Positions 1 to 7,930 of a DNA stretch of 18,814 nucleotides are shown here, piece by piece. The DNA lies in contig JAIFLS010000065.1 in the NCBI GenBank assembly GCA_020048935.1, forward strand, positions 1-18,814, given 5' to 3'. Source of the stretch: a bacterium (lineage in GTDB: Bacteria > Verrucomicrobiota > Kiritimatiellia > UBA8416). The notes under the pieces are model-generated. The model made no database searches and was not told the DNA's origin. It was given only the letters and a program-made list of their open reading frames with translations. The position numbers and the translations under genes are program-made. Numbering within the stretch: position 1 is the stretch's first letter; the number at the start of each line of letters is the position of its first letter.

Positions 1-2
1 CC

Positions 3-3000
3 CACCAGCTTGTGGAAGGCAACGTGGACGGGGCCGCCGCCAGTGTCGGCCGGTATGCGGAGATCTTCGGCAAGGAACGCTTCTTCATCGAGATGATGGA
101 TCACGGCATCCTGGAGCAGCGCAAGGCCAACCGCCACATGAAGGAACTCTCGCAGCGCACCGGCATCCCGCTGGTGGCCACCAACGATGTCCATTACCTC
201 AAGCGCGAGCATGCCGAGGCGCACGACATCATGCTCTGCATGCAGACCAGCACCACCCGCAGCGACCCCAAGCGCATGCGCTACAGCACCGACCAGTTCT
301 ACTTCCGCACGCGCGAAGAGATGGACGCGCTCTTCACCGAGTTCCCCGGCGCGGTCGACCTGACGGTGGACATCGCCAGCCGCTGCAATGTGGAGATCGT
401 ATTCGGCAAGCTGCACTTCCCCACCTACGAGGTCCCCGCCGGCATGACCCAGAAGGAATACCTGATCAGGACCGGGCACGAGGGGATGAAGGACCTCTAC
501 AACATTCCCGACCCGGCGAACCCGCGGGACACCCGTGAACGCGAGATCATGGAACGGTTCGACAAGGAGATCGGCGTGATCGACAAGACCGGCTTTGTCA
601 ATTACTTCCTGGTCGTCTGGGATTTTATCCGTTTCGCGCACGAGAGCAAGATCCCGGTCGGCCCCGGACGCGGATCCGGCGGCGGCAGCATTGTCGCCTA
701 CGCCCTGAATATCATCAGCATCGACCCGTTGCGCTACAACCTGATCTTCGAGCGTTTCCTCAACCCCGACCGTGTTTCCCCGCCGGATTTCGATATCGAC
801 TTCTGCCAGGCGCGCCGCGAGGAAGTCATCCGCTACGTCAAGCAGAAGTACGGCACCGACCATGTCGCCCAGATCATCACCTTCGGGTCGCTGGGTGCCA
901 AGACCGTCATCCGTGATGTCGGGCGGGTCCTGGAAATCTCGTTCGCCAAGTGCAACGATATCGCCAAGATGATCCCCGAAGACCCCAAGATGACGCTGGC
1001 GAAGGCCATGGAGGAGAACCCCGAGTTCAAGAAGCTATCCGAGCAGGACCCGGAGTTGCAGCAGATCCTGAAATACGGATCGGTGCTTGAAGGCCTTTAC
1101 CGCAATGCAGGCACCCATGCGGCGGGCGTTGTCATCGGTGAACAACCGCTTATCAACATCATCCCGCTGGGGGTCGACAAGGAAAAACAGCCCGTCACCC
1201 AGTTCGCCAAGGAACCGGTCGAGGAGATCGGCCTCCTGAAGATGGACTTCCTCGGATTGAAGACGCTGACGGTCATCCAGGAGGCCTTGGACCTGATCGA
1301 GGCGGGGCATGGCGTTAAAATAGACCTGAAGCGCCTGCCCGATGACGACCCGAAGACGTACGAGCTGCTCAGCCGGGCGGATACCGTCGGCGTCTTCCAG
1401 CTTGAAAGCGGCGGCATGCGCGACCTGATCCGCCGGATCGGGATCAGCAACATCGAGGAGATCATCGCCGTGATCGCGCTCTACCGCCCCGGTCCGATGG
1501 AGATGCTGCCTTCCTACATCGAGCGCAAGTGCGGACGCGCCAGTATCGACTACGACCATCCCCTGCTTGAGCCGATCCTGCGCGACACCTACGGGGTCAT
1601 GGTCTACCAGGAACAGGTCCAGAAGGCCGCCAACGTGCTGGCGGGCTACTCGCTCGGCGAGGCCGACATCCTGCGCCGGGCCATGGGCAAGAAGAAACAG
1701 GAGGAGATGGACAAGCAGCGCGAGAAGTTCATCCAAGGCTGCAAGGACGTCAACAACATCAACAACGATCTGGCCGCACGGATCTTCGACAACATCGCCG
1801 CCTTCGCCGGCTACGGGTTCAACAAGGCACACAGCGCCGGCTACGCGATCGTCTGCTACCAGACGGCCTATCTCAAGGCCAACTACCCCGCCGAGTTCAT
1901 GTGCGCGCTGATATCCTCGGAGATCGGCAATTTCGACAAGATGCCGGGGTTCATCCGCGAGGCCGAGTCCATGGGGCTCAAGGTGCTTCCACCCCACGTC
2001 AACCATAGCGGGACCCGTTTCACGCCGGAAAAGGGCGCCATCCGTTACGGGCTCGCCTGTATCAAGAATGTCGGCGAGGCCGCCACGCAGGCGGTCATCC
2101 GGGAACGCGTTAAGAAAGGGCCGTTCACCAGCCTGCTTGACTTCTGTGCCCGCATGGACACAGCGGACATCAACAAGAAGGTGATGGAGAGCCTGGCACG
2201 CAGCGGTGCCCTCGACATGCCGGGCATGCACCGGGCACAGGTATTGAACGGCATTGATTTCGCGTTGACGCGTTCCGCCTCGGCCCGTCGCGACCTGAAG
2301 TCCGGGCAAGGCAGCCTGTTCGACCTTCTGGGCAATGATTCCGGCAGCAGGAGCACGGATGACGCCGCCGATTTTCCCGATTGTCCGCCATGGCACGAGA
2401 ACGAGATGCTCGCCGCCGAGCGCGAGCTGCTCGGCATCTACATGAGCGGCCATCCGCTGACCCAGTACGAGGACATCCTGCGCCGCTACGAGCTTTGCAG
2501 CATCAAGGACCTCGGGGGGCTGGAAGACAAGGCCCTGACGCGCATCGGGGGACTAGTCGCCTCCGTCGCGCTAAAGACGACCAAGAAGAAGGAGAGCATG
2601 GCCATCCTGCGTCTGGAGGATCTCGACGGCAGCGTCGAGATCGTCGTCTGGCCAGACACCTACCAGAAATACCAGTCCGTGATCGAGCAGGACGCTACGC
2701 TGCTGATTGGCGGGCATGTTTCCAAGAAGGAGGAGATCCCCAATCTGCTGGCGCTGGAGATCTATCCGCTGGAAGAGGCCCCAAAGCTCTTTTCCAAGTC
2801 GGTCAGCATCCATATTACCGCCTCGCAGCTCGACACGAAGCTCCAGAAAGTGAAGAAGATCGTCAGCCTGAACCCCGGCAATACGCCACTGTCGGTCTGC
2901 CTGCTGCTGCCGGATGGGGAGAAAGTCATCATCAAGGCGGAAAACGGCCTGTTCGTGACCCCGCATCCGGACATGATCAATAACCTCGAACATGAACTTG

Positions 3001-3101
3001 GAGAGAACACGGTATTCGTGCTTGCCAACCCGCAACCGCTCAAGAATCCGGAACCGCAGAGGAATTTCCAGCGCGCCCCCCGCCCCCCCGCCGGTGCCTG
3101 A
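3..3101 (+). CDS. dnaE: DNA polymerase III subunit alpha (5' partial)
   Basis: Catalytic subunit of the replicative DNA polymerase. The frame is open to the left edge, so the start codon and roughly the first 150 residues of the PHP domain lie outside; about 1,030 residues remain of a usual 1,150-1,200. Numbering from the GTG at 12, the end of the PHP domain comes first, then the palm with the GPGRGSGGGS motif (about 217) and the metal-binding PDFDIDF motif (D261, D263). Next are AGTHAAGVVIG, YGVMVYQEQVQ, the helix-hairpin-helix region around AGYGFNKAHSAGYA, an internal beta-clamp binding motif QGSLF (766-770), an OB fold (TRIGGLV onward, about 845) and a C-terminal domain ending in a Pro/Arg-rich tail. 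No lesion is visible. Identity is secure from many family motifs. Confidence 0.97.
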   Translation, partial: HQLVEGNVDGAAASVGRYAEIFGKERFFIEMMDHGILEQRKANRHMKELSQRTGIPLVATNDVHYLKREHAEAHDIMLCMQTSTTRSDPKRMRYSTDQFYFRTREEMDALFTEFPGAVDLTVDIASRCNVEIVFGKLHFPTYEVPAGMTQKEYLIRTGHEGMKDLYNIPDPANPRDTREREIMERFDKEIGVIDKTGFVNYFLVVWDFIRFAHESKIPVGPGRGSGGGSIVAYALNIISIDPLRYNLIFERFLNPDRVSPPDFDIDFCQARREEVIRYVKQKYGTDHVAQIITFGSLGAKTVIRDVGRVLEISFAKCNDIAKMIPEDPKMTLAKAMEENPEFKKLSEQDPELQQILKYGSVLEGLYRNAGTHAAGVVIGEQPLINIIPLGVDKEKQPVTQFAKEPVEEIGLLKMDFLGLKTLTVIQEALDLIEAGHGVKIDLKRLPDDDPKTYELLSRADTVGVFQLESGGMRDLIRRIGISNIEEIIAVIALYRPGPMEMLPSYIERKCGRASIDYDHPLLEPILRDTYGVMVYQEQVQKAANVLAGYSLGEADILRRAMGKKKQEEMDKQREKFIQGCKDVNNINNDLAARIFDNIAAFAGYGFNKAHSAGYAIVCYQTAYLKANYPAEFMCALISSEIGNFDKMPGFIREAESMGLKVLPPHVNHSGTRFTPEKGAIRYGLACIKNVGEAATQAVIRERVKKGPFTSLLDFCARMDTADINKKVMESLARSGALDMPGMHRAQVLNGIDFALTRSASARRDLKSGQGSLFDLLGNDSGSRSTDDAADFPDCPPWHENEMLAAERELLGIYMSGHPLTQYEDILRRYELCSIKDLGGLEDKALTRIGGLVASVALKTTKKKESMAILRLEDLDGSVEIVVWPDTYQKYQSVIEQDATLLIGGHVSKKEEIPNLLALEIYPLEEAPKLFSKSVSIHITASQLDTKLQKVKKIVSLNPGNTPLSVCLLLPDGEKVIIKAENGLFVTPHPDMINNLEHELGENTVFVLANPQPLKNPEPQRNFQRAPRPPAGA

Positions 3102-3267
3102 CGAACAGGAAGCCCGATCCCTCTAGGTCTGGAAATTCCATATTCCTTTCCTCAGGGACCCCGACGCAAAAAAGACAAATCAGTTTCTTGCTGAAAGGGA
3201 TCTGCCCGCGGGCGGCAAACGCAATTTGCTTTTGCATTCGAGCTTTCCCATGATAGATTCCCCCGCC

Positions 3268-3837
3268 ATGCACGTTAACTTGATACTCGCGTCCCGGTCA
3301 CCTCGGCGGCAGAAAATACTGACGGACCTCGGGCTTACTTTCGAGACAGTCTACCCCGATGTCGAGGAAGTCGAGCACCCTTCCGACCCGGATGGAATGG
3401 TGCGCGAGAACGCGCTGCTCAAGTGGGCCTGGTGCCATCAGCGTTTCCCGGCTGCCGCCGTGATCGCCGCCGACACCACGGTTGACCTGAATGGCCGTTG
3501 CCTTGGCAAGCCGCACTCGCGCGAGGCGGCTTTCGCCATGCTGAAAGCGGAATCCGGCCACATGCAAACCGTGCACACGGGCTATGTGCTGGCCTGCCCG
3601 CATGATTTGCAACCGATCGCCGCGGTGGAAACGTCCCGTGTCTATTTTCGCTCGCTTTCTGACGCGACCATCAACGCCTACCTTGACGCCGTCAACCCGC
3701 TCGACCGTGCTGGCGCGTACGACATCGACAGCCAGGGCATCGATCTTATCGCGCGCATTGAAGGCTCGTACACCAACGTGATGGGACTGCCCGCCGAACG
3801 GGTGAAGGAATGGATGGCATGCAACTTGGCAAATTGA
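3268..3837 (+). CDS. maf: Maf-family nucleotide pyrophosphatase
   Basis: Cytoplasmic nucleoside triphosphate pyrophosphatase of the Maf/YhdE/YceF family, which hydrolyses dTTP/UTP or modified nucleotides to monophosphates. The N-terminal ILASRSPRRQ signature, the AADTTVDL segment with the catalytic-type Asp, the GKP motif and the C-terminal GSYTNVMGLP motif are all present. The ATG at 3268 gives 189 residues, the usual family length. An ATG at 3250 and a TTG at 3226 are in frame but would add residues before the strand that normally begins the protein. None of the starts has a clear Shine-Dalgarno sequence; a weak promoter-like pair at 3226-3254 would give a nearly leaderless message. The 3' end overlaps the next gene by 19 nt, suggesting coupling. 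Confidence 0.92.
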   Translation: MHVNLILASRSPRRQKILTDLGLTFETVYPDVEEVEHPSDPDGMVRENALLKWAWCHQRFPAAAVIAADTTVDLNGRCLGKPHSREAAFAMLKAESGHMQTVHTGYVLACPHDLQPIAAVETSRVYFRSLSDATINAYLDAVNPLDRAGAYDIDSQGIDLIARIEGSYTNVMGLPAERVKEWMACNLAN

Positions 3838-4832
3838 CCATCGACTCTCCCTTCTGGCTCGCCCCCATGGCCGGCTACACCGACGCGGCATTCCGCTCGG
3901 TCTGCCATGATTTCGGCGGCGGGCTTTTCTATAACGAAGTCGCCGTTGCCCAGGGGCTGATTCGCGATTCGCGCCCATCCTGGCACCTGCTTGAAACGCG
4001 TGATGACGAAGGTCCGGTCGCGGGCCACATCTACGGCGGCGAACCCGACGTCATGGCCACTACCGCCGCCATGATCGAGAAGACCGGACGGTTCGTGGCG
4101 ATCGACATTAACGCCGGCTGCCCCGTGCGCAAGATCGTCGCCAAGGGAGCGGGAGCCGCACTCATCCGCACACCGGAGACCATCGGCGAGATCATCAAGG
4201 CCGTCTGTAGCGCCGTCAGCCTCCCCGTGCTGCTCAAGACCCGGATCGGGTTCGAGCAGGATTGCTCCCGCATCACGGAAATCGCCCAAGCCGCCGAGGA
4301 AGCCGGTGCCGCCGCCATCGCCATCCACGGGCGCTATGCCGCCCGGCAGCACCGCGGGCCTGTTGACTGGGAGCAGATTCGCGCCATCAAGGCCCGCAGT
4401 ACCATTCCGGTACTCGGGAACGGCGGGCTCTTCACCGCCCGCGAGGCCGTGGACCGGCTGACGGAAAACGGCCTTGACGGTGTCCTGATCGCCCGCGGTG
4501 CCGTTGGCAATCCCTGGATTTTCGAGGATGCAGAACGCCTATGGCGCGGCGAACCAGTCCGTGAGCGCAGCCTGGCCGAACTACGGTCGGTCATTGAAAC
4601 GCACCTGTCCCGACTGGTCGAACTCAAGGTCAAGGAAGCCCGCTGCCGTCGGCGCAGCGGGTTCGATCCCGATCGCGGGACCGCCCTGCATTTCCGCTGC
4701 CACCTGATACAATACCTGTCCGGACTCGCGGACTGGGTCGACATCCGCCGATCGATGAACACCCTCACATCGACAACCAGGATCATGCAGGCCGTCGACA
4801 CCGTCATCTCCCGCCAACGTCCGGAGAGGTAG
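3819..4832 (+). CDS. dus: tRNA-dihydrouridine synthase, DusB-like
   Basis: FMN-dependent enzyme that reduces uridines in tRNA D-loops. It begins with the family motif LAPMAGYTDAAFRS, followed by the active-site segment INAGCPVRKI, whose Cys (codon 4119-4121) is the expected proton donor. The barrel continues with LLKTRIGF, AIAIHGRYAARQ (conserved His), VLGNGGLF and VLIARGAVGNPWIF, which form the flavin phosphate site. ATG 3819 is preferred over ATG 3810 because AAGGA at 3805-3809 is correctly spaced from it and almost touches the other. That gives 337 residues, a normal length. It overlaps maf by 19 nt and is probably translationally coupled. Subfamily (DusB versus DusA/C) is judged only from overall look. 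Confidence 0.93.
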   Translation: MQLGKLTIDSPFWLAPMAGYTDAAFRSVCHDFGGGLFYNEVAVAQGLIRDSRPSWHLLETRDDEGPVAGHIYGGEPDVMATTAAMIEKTGRFVAIDINAGCPVRKIVAKGAGAALIRTPETIGEIIKAVCSAVSLPVLLKTRIGFEQDCSRITEIAQAAEEAGAAAIAIHGRYAARQHRGPVDWEQIRAIKARSTIPVLGNGGLFTAREAVDRLTENGLDGVLIARGAVGNPWIFEDAERLWRGEPVRERSLAELRSVIETHLSRLVELKVKEARCRRRSGFDPDRGTALHFRCHLIQYLSGLADWVDIRRSMNTLTSTTRIMQAVDTVISRQRPER

Positions 4833-4868
4833 GCAATGCGGCGCAAACGGGAGGGGTAACTATCTTTT

Positions 4869-5005
4869 GGTGGAACGCGACCTCCGGGCGCGTTATGACC
4901 GTGAGGGTGTGCATGGGGAGGCCATGGGAAAGCCTGAAAGACTCGTTCATGGGCTGCCTATGCTCTCTTCCACGGGCAAAGCGTGCCCGGAGGTCACGTT
5001 CCACC
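4869..5005. repeat. 137-bp imperfect palindromic element
   Basis: The two halves are inverted copies about a centre at 4937. The left arm opens GGTGGAACGCGACCTCCGGG; the right arm, read on the other strand, opens GGTGGAACGTGACCTCCGGG. By hand count about 49 of 67 arm positions complement, and several mismatches would be G-U pairs in RNA. Each strand also reads open with a similar peptide (ERDLRAR near the start, HGLPM, then PEVxFH). It sits between dus and the lipase-like gene, just before the latter's leader. It looks like an interspersed palindromic element or a hairpin RNA; no transposase is associated. Function unknown. Confidence 0.8.
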
Positions 5006-5103
5006 TTTCGGTTGACGACTACGGGTTACAGGGGAACGGTGAACGAGAACGGCGACGAGAGCGGATTACGAGGGGCTTCGCACAGGAAAGAAGTGAAGGG
5101 AAA

Positions 5104-5862
5104 ATGCCAGAACACAACACCATACGCCTCATCACCTTTTGCTGCCTGCTGCTTGCAACACCTGCGCTCATGGCCGGTAACGTGACACCCCCTCCCCCTG
5201 CTGAGGCACCGCCGCCCGAAACCGTCATCCTACTTCACGGGCTGGCTCGCTCGGCGCGCAGCATGCGTCATATGGAGAAGGCCCTTGCGGAGGCCGGCTA
5301 CCGGGTCTACACGCTGGACTATCCGACTACGGAAAAGAACGTCAAGCAATTGGCCGATGAGCATCTGGCCCCACTGGTCGTGCGCTGCCAGTCCGCCAAC
5401 CCGGCAAGGATTCATTTTGTCGCGCACTCGCTTGGCAACATCGTGCTGCGCCAGTACTTCCAGGACCATCCCATTCACAATGCCGGGAGACTGGTCATGC
5501 TCGGCCCGCCGAACCAGGGCAGCGAAGTGGTTGACAAGCTAGGTGATTTCGCCTTGTACGACTGGATCAACGGACCGGCGGGGCAACAACTCGGGACCGG
5601 TGTCGAGGCGTTGCCGGCCACGCTTCCGCCACCGCCTATGGAGACCGGCGTGATTGCCGGTCGCCATTCCATCAACTGGATCCTGTCCTGCCTCATCCCG
5701 GGCCCGGATGACGGCAAGGTGGCATTGGCACGCACCACATTCGTGGGGATGCAGGATTTCATCACCGTCCCGGTCTCGCACCCCTTCCTGATGCGCGATA
5801 GCGAGGTCATTGGCCAGACGCTGCAGTTCCTGAGGAATGGAACGTTTACGACTGCGGAATAA
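5104..5862 (+). CDS. Secreted alpha/beta-hydrolase, lipase-like
   Basis: Probable exported esterase or triacylglycerol lipase of the alpha/beta-hydrolase fold, 252 residues. It starts with a Sec signal peptide (hydrophobic LITFCCLLLATPALMAG, about residues 9-25) followed by a Pro-rich linker. The core begins VILLHGLARS (oxyanion region). The nucleophile elbow is AHSLGN with Ser109, and MLGPPNQGSE follows. The likely remaining triad members are D218 and H226 near the C-terminus. The start is the ATG at 5104 with GAAGGGA just upstream. A longer frame from 4867 is open only because it crosses the palindromic repeat, and it would bury the signal peptide. It follows dus on the same strand after a 271-bp gap. 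Substrate unknown. Confidence 0.85.
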   Translation: MPEHNTIRLITFCCLLLATPALMAGNVTPPPPAEAPPPETVILLHGLARSARSMRHMEKALAEAGYRVYTLDYPTTEKNVKQLADEHLAPLVVRCQSANPARIHFVAHSLGNIVLRQYFQDHPIHNAGRLVMLGPPNQGSEVVDKLGDFALYDWINGPAGQQLGTGVEALPATLPPPPMETGVIAGRHSINWILSCLIPGPDDGKVALARTTFVGMQDFITVPVSHPFLMRDSEVIGQTLQFLRNGTFTTAE

Positions 5863-5880
5863 GGGACTTACAACGCTGCG

Positions 5881-5970
5881 GACGGGGTGGAACCCGTCCC
5901 TCCCGGTGGCGCGGACGGGGTGGAACCCGTCCCTCCCGGTGGCGCAGACGGGGTGGAACCCGTCCGGGAC
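5881..5970. repeat. 33-bp tandem repeat, 2.7 copies
   Basis: Units start at 5881, 5914 and 5947. The first two are near-identical and the third diverges after about 24 bp. Each carries a small hairpin, GACGGG / CCCGTC with a 6-nt loop. Because the unit is 11 codons long, one plus-strand frame reads a repeating DGVEPVPPGGA peptide, but no ribosome-binding site or gene context supports translation. It lies between the convergent ends of the lipase-like gene and glnK, immediately next to the terminator. Confidence 0.9.
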
Positions 5971-5972
5971 GC

Positions 5973-6010
5973 AAAAAAGCGGGGGGCGGGCGATAACGCC
6001 CGTCCCCCGC
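5973..6010 (-). terminator. Rho-independent terminator of amt-glnK
   Basis: Read on the minus strand, a GC-only stem of about 12 bp (GGGGGACGGGCG pairing with CGCCCGCCCCC, one bulge, loop TTAT) is followed by GC and a run of six T. It begins 26 nt after the glnK stop codon. The hairpin has no T run on the plus strand, so it is a minus-strand terminator, though the stem may also hinder readthrough from the lipase side. Confidence 0.85.
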
Positions 6011-6035
6011 CGGCGGAGTTGCAATGCCTGACCGG

Positions 6036-6377
6036 TTACCCGATCGCCGCATTGCCTGTTTCACCCGTACGAATACGGATGCAATTGTCCAAGGGCATCA
6101 CGAAGATCTTGCCATCGCCGATCTTTCCGGAGCGCGCGCCACTGATGATCGCATCAATGGTCGGCTTCACAAAATCGTCGTTAACCCCGATCTCGATACG
6201 CACCTTCTTCAGCAGATTGACCTCCACATCCACCCCGCGGTAGGACTCGTGATAGCCCTTCTGCTGCCCGCAGCCCAGTGCATTGGTCACCGATATCTTG
6301 TAGATTTCCTTGTCATACAGCGACTGTTTGACCGCGTTCAATTTATCCGGCTGTATATAGGCCACTATCAGTTTCAT
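6036..6377 (-). CDS. glnK: P-II nitrogen regulatory protein (GlnK/GlnB family)
   Basis: Trimeric cytoplasmic sensor of ATP/ADP and 2-oxoglutarate that, in the family, binds and blocks the Amt ammonium channel and controls nitrogen enzymes. It has 113 residues, a normal length (112 is typical). The T-loop runs about 37-55, and the C-terminal signature GKIGDGKIFV...IRIRTGE is intact. The T-loop reads YRGVDV: Tyr46 is present but the position matching E. coli Tyr51, the uridylylated residue, is Val51. AAGGAG lies 8 nt before the ATG. It is 21 nt downstream of amt and surely cotranscribed, giving the reverse of the E. coli glnK-amtB order. Confidence 0.95.
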   Translation of the reverse strand: MKLIVAYIQPDKLNAVKQSLYDKEIYKISVTNALGCGQQKGYHESYRGVDVEVNLLKKVRIEIGVNDDFVKPTIDAIISGARSGKIGDGKIFVMPLDNCIRIRTGETGNAAIG

Positions 6378-6398
6378 GGTGTTTTCTCCTTGATGTAA

Positions 6399-7796
6399 TT
6401 AGCTGTTGGTGAAGAACTGGAATCCGGAATAGGCCTCCTGGCCATGTTCGCCGATATCAAGACCCTTGAGTTCCTCTTCTGCGCTGACGCGAATACCGAT
6501 GGTCTTCTTCAGTATCCAGAAGAGCAGCAGGGCACCAGGAAAACAGACGATGGCGTAGCTGGCTGCACCCGTCAGCTGGGTCATGAAGGTGTAATCCGGG
6601 TTCGTGCTGAATACCCCGACCGCCAGCGTGCCGAACACACCGCCGACCAAGTGAACCGACAGCGCGCCGACCGGGTCGTCGATCTTCAGCTTGTCAAAGA
6701 ACATGACACCGAGCACGGCCAATACACCCGCGACCAGGCCGATAATGACCGAAGCCGACACAGAGACAGTATCGGCACCGGCCGTGATACCGACCAGCCC
6801 TGCTAGACAGCCGTTGAGCACCATCGTGAAGTCGGGCTTCTTCTGGATGATCCATGAGGTCAGCATCGCCCCGATGGTTCCTGCAGCAGCTGCCAGCGTG
6901 GTGGTCAACAGAACGAACGAGACCATCCCCGGATCAGCCGACAGCACCGAACCGCCGTTAAACCCGAACCAACCGAGCCACAGCATGAATACACCGAGGG
7001 TCACCAACGCCAGGTTATGCCCCATGATCGGCCTGACCTTCCCGTTGACATACTTGCCAAGCCGGGGGCCAAGCACCAAGGCTCCAGCCAGGGCGCCCCA
7101 ACCGCCGACCGAGTGAACCAGTGTCGAACCGGCGAAGTCGTGGAAGTTCAATCCTTTAAGCCAGCCGCCGCCCCATGTCCAGGATCCGACAAAGGGATAG
7201 ACAAGCGTGACGTAGATGGCCGTAAAAACCAGGAAAGAGCCGAGCTTAACCCGTTCGGCGACAGCACCGGAAATGATGGTTGCAGCCGTAGCGGCAAACA
7301 TGGCCTGGAACAGGAAGTCCGTCCAGTACGTATACCCGACGTTATAGGCACTGGTCACACCCGCTGCATCGGTTCCAATACCGAACCCGGAAAACCCCAA
7401 AATACCGGGAATAAGATTGAATTTTCCGGGATACATCAGGTTAAACCCAACCAGGGCGAACCCCAGAATGCCAATCGCGGGTATCACGGTATTCTTGAAT
7501 AGAATATTCGTGGCGTTCTTCGCGCGACACAGGCCGGTTTCCACCATGGCGAACCCCAGATTCATGATGAATACCAGAAATGTGGCCACCATCATCCAGA
7601 CATTGTTGATGGCGAACATCTCCGCGCTCACCCCGGCCGCCGCCTCCGGTGCCGGCGTAGCAGCCACTTCAGCCGCCTCCGGTGCCAACGCAGCACCCAA
7701 TTCAGCCGCCTCCTGCGCGAGCAACATGCCGCTGCCAGCACCCGCCAGCAATACGCCAGCAGCAATCATACAGAACCTTCCGATCCGCCCTCTCAT
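6399..7796 (-). CDS. amt: Ammonium transporter Amt
   Basis: Inner-membrane ammonium channel, trimeric in the family, gated by P-II. The 465-residue protein has an N-terminal signal peptide (IAAGVLLAGAGSGMLLA), then an Ala/Glu/Pro-rich linker (about 29-55, with LAPEAA, TPAPEAA near-repeats), then about eleven membrane helices. The pore histidines are H228 (LVHSVGG) and H382 (VHLVGG); the conserved HDFAGS segment has D220. The C-terminal tail ends GLDIGEHGQEAYSGF, the usual P-II-interacting region. ATG 7796 is chosen because AAGGAG sits 9 nt upstream and the protein then starts with a signal peptide. The open frame continues to 8039 but crosses the promoter. The alanine-rich linker before helix 1 is longer than in E. 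coli AmtB. Confidence 0.95.
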   Translation of the reverse strand: MRGRIGRFCMIAAGVLLAGAGSGMLLAQEAAELGAALAPEAAEVAATPAPEAAAGVSAEMFAINNVWMMVATFLVFIMNLGFAMVETGLCRAKNATNILFKNTVIPAIGILGFALVGFNLMYPGKFNLIPGILGFSGFGIGTDAAGVTSAYNVGYTYWTDFLFQAMFAATAATIISGAVAERVKLGSFLVFTAIYVTLVYPFVGSWTWGGGWLKGLNFHDFAGSTLVHSVGGWGALAGALVLGPRLGKYVNGKVRPIMGHNLALVTLGVFMLWLGWFGFNGGSVLSADPGMVSFVLLTTTLAAAAGTIGAMLTSWIIQKKPDFTMVLNGCLAGLVGITAGADTVSVSASVIIGLVAGVLAVLGVMFFDKLKIDDPVGALSVHLVGGVFGTLAVGVFSTNPDYTFMTQLTGAASYAIVCFPGALLLFWILKKTIGIRVSAEEELKGLDIGEHGQEAYSGFQFFTNS

Positions 7797-7879
7797 AAGC
7801 CCATACTCCTTCCGCCATTTAGTCCGCGTGAACCCATTGACGCGCACCGGAACGCGAACCCTAACCAGTGACCGTCGGC

Positions 7880-7899
7880 TTTCCCGACACGACGGGAAA
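7880..7899 (-). other. Hairpin in the amt 5' leader
   Basis: TTTCCCG (7880-7886) and CGGGAAA (7893-7899) form a perfect 7-bp stem with a 6-nt loop. It lies a few nucleotides after the start site expected from the sigma-54 promoter (about 7904), so it would form at the very 5' end of the amt message. No T run follows, so it is not a terminator. It could stabilise the message or be chance. Confidence 0.4.
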
Positions 7900-7915
7900 C
7901 TTACCCAGAGCCTTC

Positions 7916-7930
7916 GCAAGGACCGTGCCA
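7916..7930 (-). promoter_or_regulatory. Sigma-54 (RpoN) promoter of amt-glnK
   Basis: The minus strand reads TGGCACGGTCCTTGC. It matches the -24/-12 consensus TGGCACG-N4-TTGC with GG and GC exactly 10 nt apart. It lies about 120 nt before the amt start codon, leaving a leader of about 110 nt. Sigma-54 control of amt/glnK, driven by an NtrC-type activator under nitrogen limitation, is well established in other bacteria. I could not identify an activator site upstream with confidence. Confidence 0.85.

Noticed and set aside
1035..2453. Long open frame (472 codons) on the minus strand inside dnaE
   Set aside because: It lies wholly antisense to a clear dnaE, shows no recognisable family, and is the usual by-product of GC-rich codon use.
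3102..3180. Rho-independent terminator after dnaE
   Set aside because: Only weak, interrupted pairing (GGTC/GACC) and no T run on the plus strand.
5012..5040. TTGACG as a -35 box for the lipase gene
   Set aside because: No acceptable -10 box is found at 16-18 bp spacing.
5887..6243. Plus-strand frame encoding DGVEPVPPGGA repeats and running into glnK
   Set aside because: No ribosome-binding site, and most of it is antisense to glnK; it is a consequence of the 11-codon repeat.
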